A stretch of 33,386 nt of DNA from assembly GCA_002428935.1 (NCBI GenBank), contig DIYG01000188.1, positions 1-33,386 of the forward strand, read 5' to 3'. The notes beneath the pieces were generated by a model. The model saw only the letters and a list, made by a program, of their open reading frames with translations, had not been told where the DNA came from and did not search any database. Positions 8,601-15,719 of the stretch are shown here, one piece after another (positions within the stretch are counted from its first letter, which is position 1; every line of letters begins with the position of its first letter). This stretch comes from Halieaceae bacterium UBA6060 (GTDB taxonomy: Bacteria; Pseudomonadota; Gammaproteobacteria; Pseudomonadales; Halieaceae). The position numbers and the translations under genes are program-made.

Positions 8601-10517
8601 CTGGCACCGGGAGAAACCCTAACGGTGATTTTTACCATGGAGCTGATCAACGGCGGTATTGTCGGCGTGCCTCAGATCGATAACACCGTGGAAGCCGAGA
8701 CCAGCAGCCTGCCCGGCGTAAATCCCGCGGAGCGAATCTATCAGGCTAACGCCACCGACTCGCTGCTATTCCCAGATCTTTCATTGGATAAAAGCTGGAG
8801 CGGAGCAAACAATCCGGCGCGCCCGGGTGACACACTGACCTATACGCTAGCCCTAAGGAACACCGGCCCGAACGCCGCGACGGAGATAGTCATTACGGAC
8901 ACGCCCGATGCCATCGGTGAATTCCAGTCAGGCAGCGTCACGGCATCGGCGGGCGGCGTGGTGGATACGGGCAACAGTCCCGGCGATACCAGCATCCGCG
9001 TAAGCTTTCCCTCCCTGGGAGCCGCCGCGACCGCCACGGTCACCTACGATGTAATCGTGCCGCTGCCCTACCCCGACGGTGGTACCGCCCCACAGGAGCT
9101 CGTTAACCAGGCCAGCGCGGACTCCAAAGAACAGCAGGGCATAGTGTCAGACGATCCGGCAACGGCGGATCCCAATGACCCCACGGTGGTACCCATCGAT
9201 GCCGATCCCGTCATGACCGTAAACAAAGACGACCAGGTCCTGCTTACGGCGCCGGGGGCCACCCTGGTGTATCGCATTGATTACGGCAACATCGGAAATC
9301 AGAACGCCACGGGCGTGGTGTTATCGGAAACGGTTCCCGCCAACACGGTCTACTCCGCCGCCGCCAGCACCCCCGGCTGGAGCTGTGCGGATGGCAGCCC
9401 CGCGGGAACCTCCTGCGAACTGACCCTGGGCGCGCTTCCCGTTGGTGGAGACTCCGTGGACTTCGCGGTGCTTGTGGACACGCCCCTCCCGCCCGCTGTG
9501 AGCGACATCGACAACACGGTCCAGATCACCGATGACGGTATTGAATTCGACCCTAATGACCCGGTGGTGCCTTCCACGGACGCTGCCAATGAGATCACAC
9601 CCATAGGCGGTGCCTTCCCACAGTTACAAATCGATAAAGATGACGGCGGTATCTTTGTTACGCCCGGACAGCGATACAACTACCTCATCGACTACGCCAA
9701 TATTGGCAATCAGGGTGCGACCGGTGTGGTGATCACGGAAACGGTGCCTGATGACGTCATCTTCAGCGCAGCGGCCAGCTTGCCAACGCGCTGGAGTTGC
9801 CCCAATGGCAGCCCACCGGGCACCCAGTGCTCCGTGGTTATCCCTTTGCTCCTGGCCGGCGTAGGCAATCAGGTACAGTTTGGTCTGGATGTAATCTTTC
9901 CAGCGGCGGCGGGACGGGAACTCATCGTCAATGGCGTGGACATCACCGATGACGGCGCGAATTCACCAACGCCCAGCACCGACAGGGCAGGCGACACGAC
10001 GCCCCTCGTCGCCCTACCCGACATCTATGTGGAAAAAGTCGCTGATAGGAGCCTGGTTCAACAGGGCGACAGTATTCTGTACACCGCCGAGTACGGAAAT
10101 CAGGGCAACCAGAATGCTACCGGTGTGATCATCCGCGAACGGGTTCCCGAGGGCGCCGTATTTAACGCCAGCGACAGCAGCCCTACGATCTGGAGCTGTG
10201 CGGACGGGTCTCCCGGAGGCACGATTTGCGAGTATCAGGCCGGCGCTGTCGTGGTCGGGTTCATGGAAAGCCTGCTGTTTGCCATCGACATCGTCGACAC
10301 CCCGCGCTCCCGGGAAATCGTCAACGTCATTGAGGGCAATGATGATCTGAGCAATGGCATAGATCCCACGCCGGAAAACAATATCGACCGGGTAATTACG
10401 CCATTTCCCACGCTGGTGGTAAACACCTTAACGCGACCCAGCCTGATGATTCTGGTACTGCTCACACTGTTACTAGGTGCCCAGCAAAGAAAGCTCCTGG
10501 GAAGAGCTCGTTGCTAG
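2625..10517 (+). CDS. Giant secreted DUF11-like repeat protein with C-terminal membrane tail
   Basis: A 2630-residue exported protein. ATG 2625 is preferred because it starts a clean Sec signal (MLRLALWLLAAFAVPAGAQ) and AAGAG lies just upstream; the open frame extends back to 2472 without signal character. The body contains about 16 DUF11-like modules. Each opens with a strand of the type LxVxK and continues with a TYTLxxxN-type strand and an (I/V)xDxxP turn. From about 5005 to 8770, two module types alternate four times. Type A (TIGETVTF-like) starts near 5005, 6025, 6943 and 7862. Type B opens with EPLLxVxK near 5523, 6510, 7414 and 8336. The last three modules (near 9215, 9630 and 10020) are more alike and share GNQNATGV and WSCADGSP. 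The end (FPTL..., hydrophobic LMILVLLTLLLG, basic QQRKLLGRAR) resembles CTERM-type sorting signals. A surface or adhesive role is inference. Confidence 0.85.
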   Translation: MLRLALWLLAAFAVPAGAQIPSVSLSGLPATPLIGEQFCVDASFTNTDSSTGYGPYLITVVDPFIQGISIDFVDIQPVLEKIGDFDSSGVLVDPISGLVLNGTEGGSAWIARYPIGSVDQGQPELVMTVCAVVETGADIGVPLAVEVTPGFEFGDTTVGTNGAITGTAQSSTVTPQLARVSKGNSAPEGERPPGPSHPFQYTWTVDISEGVSIENLVLTDILPNQIQWTGAPITVNAPLGDGCAVTSTPTPPMTPGGTAEVQCTSVLGAASPADLTVTVPVYISDILSGTAPDSESITNTVSFDFDYQGAPEPTVSDTSTVQAEYATLQKSVSGTGLPGGTLTYLLNFQLTDYPDAPPGAANTFVISDVIPDGLQFDGTLALVIDGTSFPITPTVTPGPGAGETSVIWDIAAATSGGQLNNGATGSLTYATTILQTYDNGDPVQASDGFSNTAVLDYTLSAGGSGNNSSSIDASIQPNVPNKSIVSPNPPPPVLEPGEEVVFELSLSVPAGNTSDVLFVDFLPRPVFDVSDFVPSDLEILTPFSALTPTVSTDVASNSVSIDFGDITTPIATVLRARLTARIVGTPFADSLFLTNLLQTSYTNTNGNTITDLRAVGGTVGAPSLVVTKGVTATDNPAAVITPAPPSDPSQATADSDVRNVDAFDVISYVVTVENVGTTNAYNVTIDDTPPSSELLCVEPTVGDIVDGNGSVLDFSGTLAGGLLLADPLAPNDGSEGAPYGADTALLTLRCSLSATVEPLETFTNEAGATWTSVPDPAAPFPRVSDRADAVIAAPQIAKVVNDIAPGYSNQVRRTHIGEIVTYTVTVTVPEGTSTAVRLEDQVPNGMAFVDVLSITTNSPDVITSVGSFNDVIANAGFLARGGGETAPDRRLVFGPAANDNGFGTVSNSNSDNATIETIDITYRAKVLNARVNNNGTRRRNRARWLWQSPGEPRRRVQTRAAAIRVVEPALSLNKTFAPDTGDDASPPLLSLVLNHTGGSAADAFDVVLSDALPSNMVVVGGVDTSLCANQPDSPPTVTEVMGRDVISASWAEFDRGFSCTLQVQTGFTVPPPAGADFLNCAEVLWESLRDGDQPLAMPPNNTLGVERTGDDTDPGQVNDYRLEACDAFKVFDVGISKRVVATDQAHTDNIPSTDPAREALTIGETVTFELVVTIPEVTVDELEVLDLLPITDNVLELVSARTLRVGADLTPDDPDPSPVIDDRDSDGVNDRVLLNYGRVEQAADGSTDDDDRIEIEVVAKVRDVLVNENNDKTSNTGLVRFNGGLNSSDDAGLELVEPLLQVEKFASASEAEAGDTITYTLRLSHTAASRIDAKDVTLEDLVPTELNVVPGSVVLGAACTEAPSTGPAFVAGAISATWTTFPFDAVCEIDYDVSVDISAVVGQAIVNTTEANWTSLDTQGDADDRAYEAKDQWTLNISQPGLAKELTTTDQDGTVFVLNSGLQELTIGETGTFTIVADFPDGTTEQVSVFDELPTTDVALRITGTRIVSVGADLTVTTAPATDCSGGAQTCVQWSLGDVVNQPDNRPEPDLDDSIVFEVDVIVLDDPLNSGEDTNVPNTSRLDSLNLDLVATATFNIVEPLLEITKLTENLTLPGIIAASETHRFELEIDHQGQSSAQANTLVVTDVMDSNILWVNDGTVSSDCPGFAIDSSPTPGSSGTVQFSADALSLGQQTCSIHYDVEAQALLPVPGRFPNTVTLDWESAPGSAESRTGQDQDENALVSFSTASLSKIITGTSVPDTSAAVGNPLLDDLVIGEEVNYRIVAAFSEGTTSNVVLIDTIDAAPPDGPSLEFVSGNVISVGDNLTTSEPGDPVVSPANVITIDYGTVENFGDNIFDEDDTIVYELVARVIDVPNNVSGTILTNTIDLSFAPSGSESTTVDLEVVEPVLGVSKTFTDLTAGLATIEIVLNNSGNAAGYELGFIDEFDEGFWIPGSLTPITVPTGFTLTEASAAGITTVTLATEGDPSKPEEVLAPGETLTVIFTMELINGGIVGVPQIDNTVEAETSSLPGVNPAERIYQANATDSLLFPDLSLDKSWSGANNPARPGDTLTYTLALRNTGPNAATEIVITDTPDAIGEFQSGSVTASAGGVVDTGNSPGDTSIRVSFPSLGAAATATVTYDVIVPLPYPDGGTAPQELVNQASADSKEQQGIVSDDPATADPNDPTVVPIDADPVMTVNKDDQVLLTAPGATLVYRIDYGNIGNQNATGVVLSETVPANTVYSAAASTPGWSCADGSPAGTSCELTLGALPVGGDSVDFAVLVDTPLPPAVSDIDNTVQITDDGIEFDPNDPVVPSTDAANEITPIGGAFPQLQIDKDDGGIFVTPGQRYNYLIDYANIGNQGATGVVITETVPDDVIFSAAASLPTRWSCPNGSPPGTQCSVVIPLLLAGVGNQVQFGLDVIFPAAAGRELIVNGVDITDDGANSPTPSTDRAGDTTPLVALPDIYVEKVADRSLVQQGDSILYTAEYGNQGNQNATGVIIRERVPEGAVFNASDSSPTIWSCADGSPGGTICEYQAGAVVVGFMESLLFAIDIVDTPRSREIVNVIEGNDDLSNGIDPTPENNIDRVITPFPTLVVNTLTRPSLMILVLLTLLLGAQQRKLLGRARC

Positions 10518-10560
10518 GCCGGGATGACCCTTCTTACGCACCCATCAGCTTACCCAAGCT

Positions 10561-10576
10561 CTAAGCCGAAGCTTAG
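10561..10576 (+). terminator. Short stem-loop after the giant gene
   Basis: A perfect 6-bp stem CTAAGC/GCTTAG with a CGAA loop lies 43 bases after the stop of the giant gene. There is no T-run after it, so it is at best a weak terminator or a 3'-end protecting hairpin. Confidence 0.3.
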
Positions 10577-10639
10577 GATGCGGGCACCCCTGTGGGTAGG
10601 ATCAAGTAAAATCCGCAGTTTTGCAGCAGGCGAAACAAG

Positions 10640-11110
10640 GTGGAAAAACTAGACAAGCCAAACCGCACGCAGCTCGTGCGTTGGCTCGGCGATGCGAAGG
10701 TGGATTTCAGCGATTGCGGTGAGTGTGAGGGCCTGCATCTGCAAGCCCTGAAAGGCATCGAAGGCGTTATCGATAGTCGGTTGTTTCTGGAGCGCTACGG
10801 CCTACTGCTCACCACCGAATTGGAAATCCGGCCCATGGCTCTGCTGCCCCTGTCCGCCGACCTCGGGCGCATCAACATGGACTACCCCACCCTTAAGGTT
10901 TTCCTTGATGTGGTGGATGATGCCACTCCGCAGCTGGTCATGGCCGCGATCTTACCCACCCAGGCGGGTCTCACCCTCGCCCAATGTGCGCATTTCCTGT
11001 CCCTGAATATGGATGCGACGCGCCAACTCAGCGACGAGTGTTTACAGCTCGACTACTTGTTTGCCGAGGGTATGAACCGAGAACAGCCGTCGAAGAAAGC
11101 GCTGCACTAA
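10640..11110 (+). CDS. YbjN / type III chaperone-like domain protein
   Basis: A 156-residue cytoplasmic protein with no signal peptide or membrane segment, read from GTG 10640 with GCAGG upstream. The alternation of short strands and helices (EIRPMALLPLSADLGRINMDYPTLKVFLDVVDD, given here in pieces as EIRPMALLPLSADL and VFLDVVDD) and the C-terminal AQCAHFLSLNM segment resemble YbjN-type proteins, which share a fold with type III secretion chaperones. This assignment rests on overall pattern only and no catalytic motif is visible. It stands alone between the giant gene (120 bases upstream) and the convergent PepSY-like gene. Its function is unknown. Confidence 0.55.
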   Translation: MEKLDKPNRTQLVRWLGDAKVDFSDCGECEGLHLQALKGIEGVIDSRLFLERYGLLLTTELEIRPMALLPLSADLGRINMDYPTLKVFLDVVDDATPQLVMAAILPTQAGLTLAQCAHFLSLNMDATRQLSDECLQLDYLFAEGMNREQPSKKALH

Positions 11111-11120
11111 TGTGTGGCGC

Positions 11121-11154
11121 TGGCCATCGCGGCGCTAGGCCACGGCGATGGCCA
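11121..11154. terminator. Bidirectional stem-loop between convergent genes
   Basis: A perfect 10-bp inverted repeat, TGGCCATCGC (11121-11130) and GCGATGGCCA (11145-11154), encloses a 14-base loop in the 52-base gap between two convergent genes. It is well placed to end transcripts from both sides, although no clear T-run follows on either strand. Confidence 0.5.
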
Positions 11155-11162
11155 AGAAGCTC

Positions 11163-11690
11163 CTAGCGCTCGTCCGCCTCCTCACCAATTTCCCACTGCT
11201 CCACGGCGACTTCAATGATCGCGCCTGTCGCTGCGTCAACCTCTATCTTGAATTCCGTGCCATTGGCATTAACCACGTCCATTTCATAAGACGCGTCTCC
11301 ATTGGCCTCGATCTCGTACTCCACTTCCTGAATATCGCCTTCGTAGAGTTTGGCCACCGTGGCTTTTGCCTCTTTCAGACTCACCTTGGCCTTGCTCTTG
11401 AAGAGAGGGTCATCCGCTGACTCCACCTCTTGTTCGATCTCGAAGATGCCTCCACTCTCGGCATCGCACATGAACTCCCACTCTCGACCATTGGCCGCGC
11501 GTAGCTCTATTTCGTAGGCCGGGCCACCTTCCGCCGACGGATTCAAGTACTCGAGCTTGATGAAGTCGCCGCCTTGAATCTCCTGAGCGGCGGCGAGACA
11601 GTCGTGCAAGACGTCATCCGCCTGGGCCTGGAACGAGAGGGTGCCAAGGAGGGAAAGGGAGGACAGAGCCACGGTAGCAGCGATTTTCAT
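11163..11690 (-). CDS. Periplasmic PepSY-like domain protein
   Basis: A 175-residue exported protein starting at ATG 11690 with AGGAG 7-8 bases upstream. The signal peptide runs to about SFQAQA. The mature part contains two related alpha/beta units. The first has YEIELRAANGREWEFMCDAE. The second is a typical PepSY pattern: a helix (VSLKEAKATVAKLYEGD), then VEYEIEANGDASYEMDV, then FKIEVDAATGAIIEV. PepSY domains are thought to bind or modulate proteases, or act as small periplasmic binding modules. Two cysteines, C31 near the mature N terminus and one in FMCDAE, could form a disulfide. It may be the last gene of the alcohol dehydrogenase region, but the 216-base gap upstream suggests separate expression. 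Confidence 0.75.
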   Translation of the reverse strand: MKIAATVALSSLSLLGTLSFQAQADDVLHDCLAAAQEIQGGDFIKLEYLNPSAEGGPAYEIELRAANGREWEFMCDAESGGIFEIEQEVESADDPLFKSKAKVSLKEAKATVAKLYEGDIQEVEYEIEANGDASYEMDVVNANGTEFKIEVDAATGAIIEVAVEQWEIGEEADER

Positions 11691-11808
11691 GATTTTCTCC
11701 TGATCTTCAGCATAGGAACATCGACGATGGTGATGTACTTACCCGGGTGACCGCCCGTCACAGGAACTAGTAACGGTGGTCTCAAAACCGGTCAATCAGC
11801 ATCCAGTT

Positions 11809-11893
11809 CCGTGTCGAGTCGACCATAAACAGATCCGCTGAAGCTGTCCATGGGTGTGGTGAGCATCGAATTTGCACCTGGAACTCGACACGG
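11809..11893. repeat. 11-bp inverted repeat in a 216-base gap
   Basis: CCGTGTCGAGT (11809-11819) and its exact reverse complement ACTCGACACGG (11883-11893) flank 63 bases between the PepSY-like gene and the gene upstream of it. It could form a long-range stem or be a spaced operator. Its function is unknown. Confidence 0.4.
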
Positions 11894-11906
11894 GATTGCA
11901 AAGACC

Positions 11907-12470
11907 CTAGCGTCGCTCTATGCGTAAACGCGGTGTCCACTGACTGTTGCTGGGTGCAATAGGCACCATGTCGGCCTCCGCCAGGGGGCGCAAACTCCCA
12001 TCTTCCGGTGGTGCCGCCAGAATATTGAGGTCCGTTTCGTAGATCTCCCCCACGATCGCTTCTCCTTCCCAGCGCAGACGAAAATAGCGCCCGTTCCACG
12101 GATCGATACCGTACTCCTTGGGCGTGCGCGCAATGAACAGCAAATCGTATTCAAGGTCCGTTAAATCGGTAGCACTGATGCGCCGACGATTTTCATAGGG
12201 GTAGTTGAGATAGCAGAACATCTTACCGACGTGGGTAATACACTTGAACGGTCGCATGGACAGAAAGTAATCACCAAACACCTCGGCGTTTAATGCGAAC
12301 TCATAGCTGCCTTCCTTCTCTACGGCTTCCAGCTCAAGGGCACCTATCTCAAGGCGACCGGCTTCGCCGTTGTCCAAAAACACCCGATAGGATTCGGCCG
12401 CTGGGGCCAGAAAAGGAAAAAACAGCGCGAAAAAAAGGGGCCCACGAAGGGCCCCTTTGGGACTGGTCAT
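11907..12470 (-). CDS. Small secreted protein next to the PQQ alcohol dehydrogenase (hypothetical)
   Basis: A 187-residue protein whose family I do not recognise. ATG 12470 was chosen because GAGAGGGATTAGG precedes it and it begins a signal peptide (KGALRG, then PLFFALFFPFLAPAAES). A longer frame to 12527 would overlap the dehydrogenase gene. The mature part is about 165 residues and mostly beta-like. It has a cysteine pair (CITHVGKMFC), an aromatic motif LNYPYENRRR and PWNGRYFRLRWEG. It starts 11 bases after the dehydrogenase stop, so it looks co-transcribed. Its first codons, however, coincide with a strong intrinsic terminator on the same strand (12428-12460), so read-through probably limits its expression. 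A periplasmic accessory role for the dehydrogenase is an inference from position only. Confidence 0.65.
   Translation of the reverse strand: MTSPKGALRGPLFFALFFPFLAPAAESYRVFLDNGEAGRLEIGALELEAVEKEGSYEFALNAEVFGDYFLSMRPFKCITHVGKMFCYLNYPYENRRRISATDLTDLEYDLLFIARTPKEYGIDPWNGRYFRLRWEGEAIVGEIYETDLNILAAPPEDGSLRPLAEADMVPIAPSNSQWTPRLRIERR
12428..12460 (-). terminator. Intrinsic terminator inside the start of the downstream gene
   Basis: On the minus strand AAAGGGGCCC, loop TTCGT and GGGCCCCTTT form a perfect 10-bp stem directly followed by more T residues. It starts about 25-30 bases after the alcohol dehydrogenase stop and overlaps codons 4-13 of the next gene. It is a textbook rho-independent terminator by sequence. 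Confidence 0.8.
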
Positions 12471-12481
12471 CCTAATCCCTC

Positions 12482-14260
12482 TCAGCGGGAAGCCATGGCT
12501 GCACTCTTGGGCAGCTTGAAGGTCCACACGGAGCCGCCTTGGTTGAAGTTCTTCACTTCTTTGGCGACATCACCGCCCCAGAGCGGCACCGCGCCACCCC
12601 AGCCAGAGACAATGGAGACATACTGCTCACCGTCCATTTCCCAGGTGATGGGCGAGCTCACCACACCAGAGCCGGTGTTGAACTTGTAGAGCATCTCACC
12701 GGTTTCCGCATCAAAGGCCATAAGATAGCCTTCCGGATTACCCGTGAACACCAAACCACCGGCCGTTGCCAGAACACCGCCCCAGAGAGGCGCTTTGTTC
12801 TTGTACACCCACTTGATTTCACCGGTCTTGGGATCGATAGCCTTCAGCGCACCAATGTGGTCTTCGAAGATCGGCTTAATGGTAAAGCCCGCGCCCAGGT
12901 AGGCCGCGCCCTTCTTGTAGTTGATGGGCTCGTTCCAGATATCCATGCCCCACTCGTTGGAAGGCACGTAGAACAGTCCCGTATCCTGGCTGTAGGCCAT
13001 AGGCATCCAATTCTTCGCACCGAGGAACGCAGGGATAGCGAATACGGATTCACCCTTGTCCTTACCATCGGGGTTTCCAGGACGGTTCTCCGGTACCCAG
13101 AGAGGACGACCGTCGTCACCAATACCCTTGGCCCAGGTGATGTTCTCTACGAAGGGTACGGCGCGGATGAAATCACCGTTCTCCCGGTTGAGGACGTAGA
13201 AAAAGCCGTTCCGATCCGCCGTGGCCGCCGCTTTGACGGTCTTACGACCGTCTTTGTAATCGAAGGCAATCAATTCATTAACGCCGTCGAAATCCCAGCC
13301 ATCGTTTGGCGTGGTCTGATAGTGCCAGACAATCTTGCCCGTATCGGGGTCAATGGCCAAGCGCGAGGCGCTGAACAGGTTGTCACCGGGACGCAGATGT
13401 GAATTCCACGGAGCCGGGTTACCGGTGCCGAAGAAGATCAGGTCCACATCGGGATCGTAGGTACCACCAAGCCAGGTGGCTGCGCCGCCCATCTTCCACA
13501 TATCCCCTGGCCAGGTCTTACCAGCTTCACCACCGGTGATGCCATTTTCCTCACCATTGAGATAGCCCATATGGCCTTCGACGGTCGGACGCATCCAGAC
13601 CAGTTCACCGGTCTTGGCGTCACGGGCCTCTACCTTACCGACGATACCGAATTCCCCTCCGGAGACACCGGTGATGACCATGCCTTTGACGATGATCGGT
13701 GCTGCCGTGTTGGAGTAGCCCGCCTGGTAATCACCCAGGGTCTTCTTCCAACGAGGCTTGCCGGTTTTCGCATCCAGAGCCACCAATTTGGCATCCAGGG
13801 TGCCGAAGATTACGAGGTCATCGTACAAAGCAGCGCCGCGGTTGATCACATCGCAGCAGGGCATGATGCCGTCGGGCAGCCGTGCCTCGTACTGCCATAG
13901 CTCTTCGCCGTTACGCATATCGACCGCATAGATTCGCGAGTACGAGCCAGTGACATACATGACACCATCTTTCACCAGAGGCTGGGATTCCTGGCCGCGC
14001 TGCTTTTCGCCGCCAAAGGAGAACGCCCATACCGGCTGCAACGAGGTAACGGTATCTTTGTTGACCGTGTCCAGCGGGCTGTAACGCTGAGCGCGGGGTC
14101 CGAGACCGTAGCTAACCACATCGTTCGTGGTTTTCTGGTCGTTGAGAATGTCCTTGTCGGTAACCTTGGCCGCTACCGTCGTAGACAGCATGCCCATGGT
14201 CAGGGCCGTCGCCACGGCCCCGGCAAGCACACCGGTAGATTTCTTGAACTTGTCTCTCAT
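12482..14260 (-). CDS. exaA: PQQ-dependent alcohol dehydrogenase, lanthanide-type signature (ExaA/PedH-like)
   Basis: A 592-residue periplasmic quinoprotein of the methanol/ethanol dehydrogenase family. It oxidises primary alcohols and passes electrons to a c-type cytochrome. A Sec signal (MRDKFKK, then a hydrophobic stretch, cut near VAA at residue 31) leads into an eight-blade propeller with W-docking repeats such as DAKTGKPRW, DPDTGKIVW and DPKTGEIKW. Key residues seen are the vicinal cysteines C135-C136, metal ligands E203 (GGEFG) and N281 (GTGNP), catalytic D323, and D325 two residues later (WDFDG). The D-x-D arrangement marks lanthanide-dependent enzymes (XoxF, PedH); calcium enzymes carry Ser, Thr or Ala at that place. 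ATG 14260 has AGGAG 8 bases upstream. No heme-binding CxxCH is fused, so an external cytochrome is needed, probably PedF. Substrate range cannot be read from sequence. Confidence 0.93.
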   Translation of the reverse strand: MRDKFKKSTGVLAGAVATALTMGMLSTTVAAKVTDKDILNDQKTTNDVVSYGLGPRAQRYSPLDTVNKDTVTSLQPVWAFSFGGEKQRGQESQPLVKDGVMYVTGSYSRIYAVDMRNGEELWQYEARLPDGIMPCCDVINRGAALYDDLVIFGTLDAKLVALDAKTGKPRWKKTLGDYQAGYSNTAAPIIVKGMVITGVSGGEFGIVGKVEARDAKTGELVWMRPTVEGHMGYLNGEENGITGGEAGKTWPGDMWKMGGAATWLGGTYDPDVDLIFFGTGNPAPWNSHLRPGDNLFSASRLAIDPDTGKIVWHYQTTPNDGWDFDGVNELIAFDYKDGRKTVKAAATADRNGFFYVLNRENGDFIRAVPFVENITWAKGIGDDGRPLWVPENRPGNPDGKDKGESVFAIPAFLGAKNWMPMAYSQDTGLFYVPSNEWGMDIWNEPINYKKGAAYLGAGFTIKPIFEDHIGALKAIDPKTGEIKWVYKNKAPLWGGVLATAGGLVFTGNPEGYLMAFDAETGEMLYKFNTGSGVVSSPITWEMDGEQYVSIVSGWGGAVPLWGGDVAKEVKNFNQGGSVWTFKLPKSAAMASR

Positions 14261-14522
14261 GAGAGATCTCCTGTTTCCTTATATGAACAGCGCAACCCAT
14301 GGCTTCGCTGAGCTCCCCCGCAGAATGGCCCAAGCGATAGGCCCTGTCTGACTGCTGACGATGAGTCCTCACGCCGGACAGCAGACCCTTCGCTAGATCC
14401 AGCACCCGCGACACCGCCGGAGCCAAGACCCAAAACCCGTACCCATGGGGTGCGCAGGTTTCTCATCGTTTTCTCAGTATTGCAGTCGTCACGGACTCCG
14501 CCAACTGATCAGTCGGCGCGTC

Positions 14523-14540
14523 TGACTAGTACTTTGGTAT
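14523..14540 (-). promoter_or_regulatory. Regulon element TACTTTGG upstream of the alcohol dehydrogenase
   Basis: TACTTTGG (14530-14537; ACCAAAGTA read with the gene) is shared with three other promoters of this pathway. It lies about 270 bases before the dehydrogenase start, so the leader is long. I see no -10 box at the distance found at the other sites; TTGGCG and AATACT, 17 bases apart further downstream, are a weak alternative promoter. The rest of the 14261-14599 gap shows nothing else that I recognise. Confidence 0.6.
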
Positions 14541-14599
14541 TAATTTATGTGAGCTAAACCGCCGTACTGCTGGGGTTGCGAAACTGCCGAAGGAAACGC

Positions 14600-15589
14600 T
14601 TATTCAGAGCCCGAGGCGGTCTCGTCTTGAATGTACACCGAGGGTTTGAGATAGCTCAGACCATGGCGGTTGAATAGCGCGTTCATGCGACCATCTCGTA
14701 CCGCTTCATCAAGGAGCGCTTCAATGGCGTAGGCGAGCTGGCGATGGGTGTGCTTCACCGCCGCGCCAATGTCCCACTGCAAGCGGGCCACCGCCTGAAG
14801 CCCATCGTCGTCTACATCGTAACGCTGCGGCCTATCCCGCAAGCCCCACTCCACCTGGCTACGCATCCCGGCCACCGCACTCAAGTCGCCGGCCTTGAGC
14901 TCATCCAGGGCCCCCCAGATAAGCCGGTGATGAATGACATTGCTTCGCAGCTGGCCACCGTAGGCCGATGACAGAAACAGATCGGGCAAACTGTCGATCT
15001 CGACACCGATCTTTTGAAAGCGAAAAATCGCCAGGTTGCGCACTTCGCCGGTTTTCTCTAGATCCCGCGCCAGGACCCAGGATTCCGCATGGTACGGGCC
15101 AAACATAACGACATTGTCGTGTTTGGGTAGTCCGTAACCATCGATGGCATAGGAATACTCCCGATCATAGGGCACCCGCAGCATGACATCGGCAACACGC
15201 CGGTCCAGCAAACTGCCCTTCCAGACGTTATTGCGCAGATCATCTTCAACGGACTCGTCAGCGGTCATCCAGAACCAGTGGGGTTCCACGCCCAAGCCAT
15301 CAGCAATCAAGCGACCGACCTCGATATCCAGGCCCGCGGGCTCCCCCTTCTCATCGAAAAATGAATAAGGCGCGAAATCCCGATAGACACCAATCTCAAT
15401 GAACCCGGACTCAACGATGTCGTCCAGAGTGCGATCCTCGATGGTTCCCGAAGCCGTGACCACGCTGTCTTGGGCCAGAGCAAGGGTTGAACCCAGGCAC
15501 ACCAGCAGTAGCAGTGCCCCCCCGCGCCAAGACGAGGAGCCTGGCAATACATGACTCAACCACCGGGAAGCTTCTTGCACAATGATCAT
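14600..15589 (-). CDS. Quinoprotein dehydrogenase-associated solute-binding protein (MoxJ/XoxJ-type)
   Basis: A 329-residue exported family-3 solute-binding protein. The N terminus has an unusually long leader: about 21 polar residues precede the hydrophobic core (ALLLLVCLGSTLALAQ). The mature part has typical family-3 motifs: GFIEIGVYRDFAPYSFFDEKGEPAG, shown here as IEIGVYRDFAPYSF, then GLDIEVGRLIADGLGV, and later AIEALLDEAVRDGRMNALFNRHGLSY. Lobe motifs for amino-acid ligands are only partly kept. Proteins of this kind sit beside PQQ dehydrogenases as MoxJ or XoxJ and are thought to help mature or activate the enzyme rather than import a solute. Its position between pedF and the dehydrogenase fits this. 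No permease or ATPase is adjacent in the same orientation. ATG 15589 has no strong ribosome site. Confidence 0.8.
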   Translation of the reverse strand: MIIVQEASRWLSHVLPGSSSWRGGALLLLVCLGSTLALAQDSVVTASGTIEDRTLDDIVESGFIEIGVYRDFAPYSFFDEKGEPAGLDIEVGRLIADGLGVEPHWFWMTADESVEDDLRNNVWKGSLLDRRVADVMLRVPYDREYSYAIDGYGLPKHDNVVMFGPYHAESWVLARDLEKTGEVRNLAIFRFQKIGVEIDSLPDLFLSSAYGGQLRSNVIHHRLIWGALDELKAGDLSAVAGMRSQVEWGLRDRPQRYDVDDDGLQAVARLQWDIGAAVKHTHRQLAYAIEALLDEAVRDGRMNALFNRHGLSYLKPSVYIQDETASGSE

Positions 15590-15692
15590 CCAAAGCTACG
15601 ACTCAGTCAGGAGTCTAACGGCCTTTGCCCAGCTACCGAAAGCGCCGCCCCTTGGATTTCAAGGTGTTCAGGCTTTGACTAACTGCGGGCAC

Positions 15693-15719
15693 AAAAAAGC
15701 GATGGACCAGCCACCGCTT
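15693..15719 (-). terminator. Intrinsic terminator after pedF
   Basis: Read on the minus strand, AAGCGGTGG, loop CTGGT and CCATCGCTT form a 9-bp stem with one G-U pair, followed by TTTTTT. It lies about 140 bases after the pedF stop and about 100 bases before the start of the solute-binding protein gene. This suggests that pedF is transcribed alone. The rest of the 15590-15860 gap should hold the promoter of the binding-protein gene, which I cannot pinpoint. Confidence 0.65.

Noticed and set aside
2625..10517. CRISPR-like or tandem DNA repeat array in the giant gene
   Set aside because: The repeats are diverged protein modules of 400-1000 bases, not short identical DNA repeats with spacers.
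15590..15690. Possible regulon element (ATCCAAGGG, GGCAAAGG) upstream of the XoxJ-like gene
   Set aside because: The two cores are 27 bases apart instead of 23 and both deviate from ACCAAAGTA; not good enough to add to the four clear sites.
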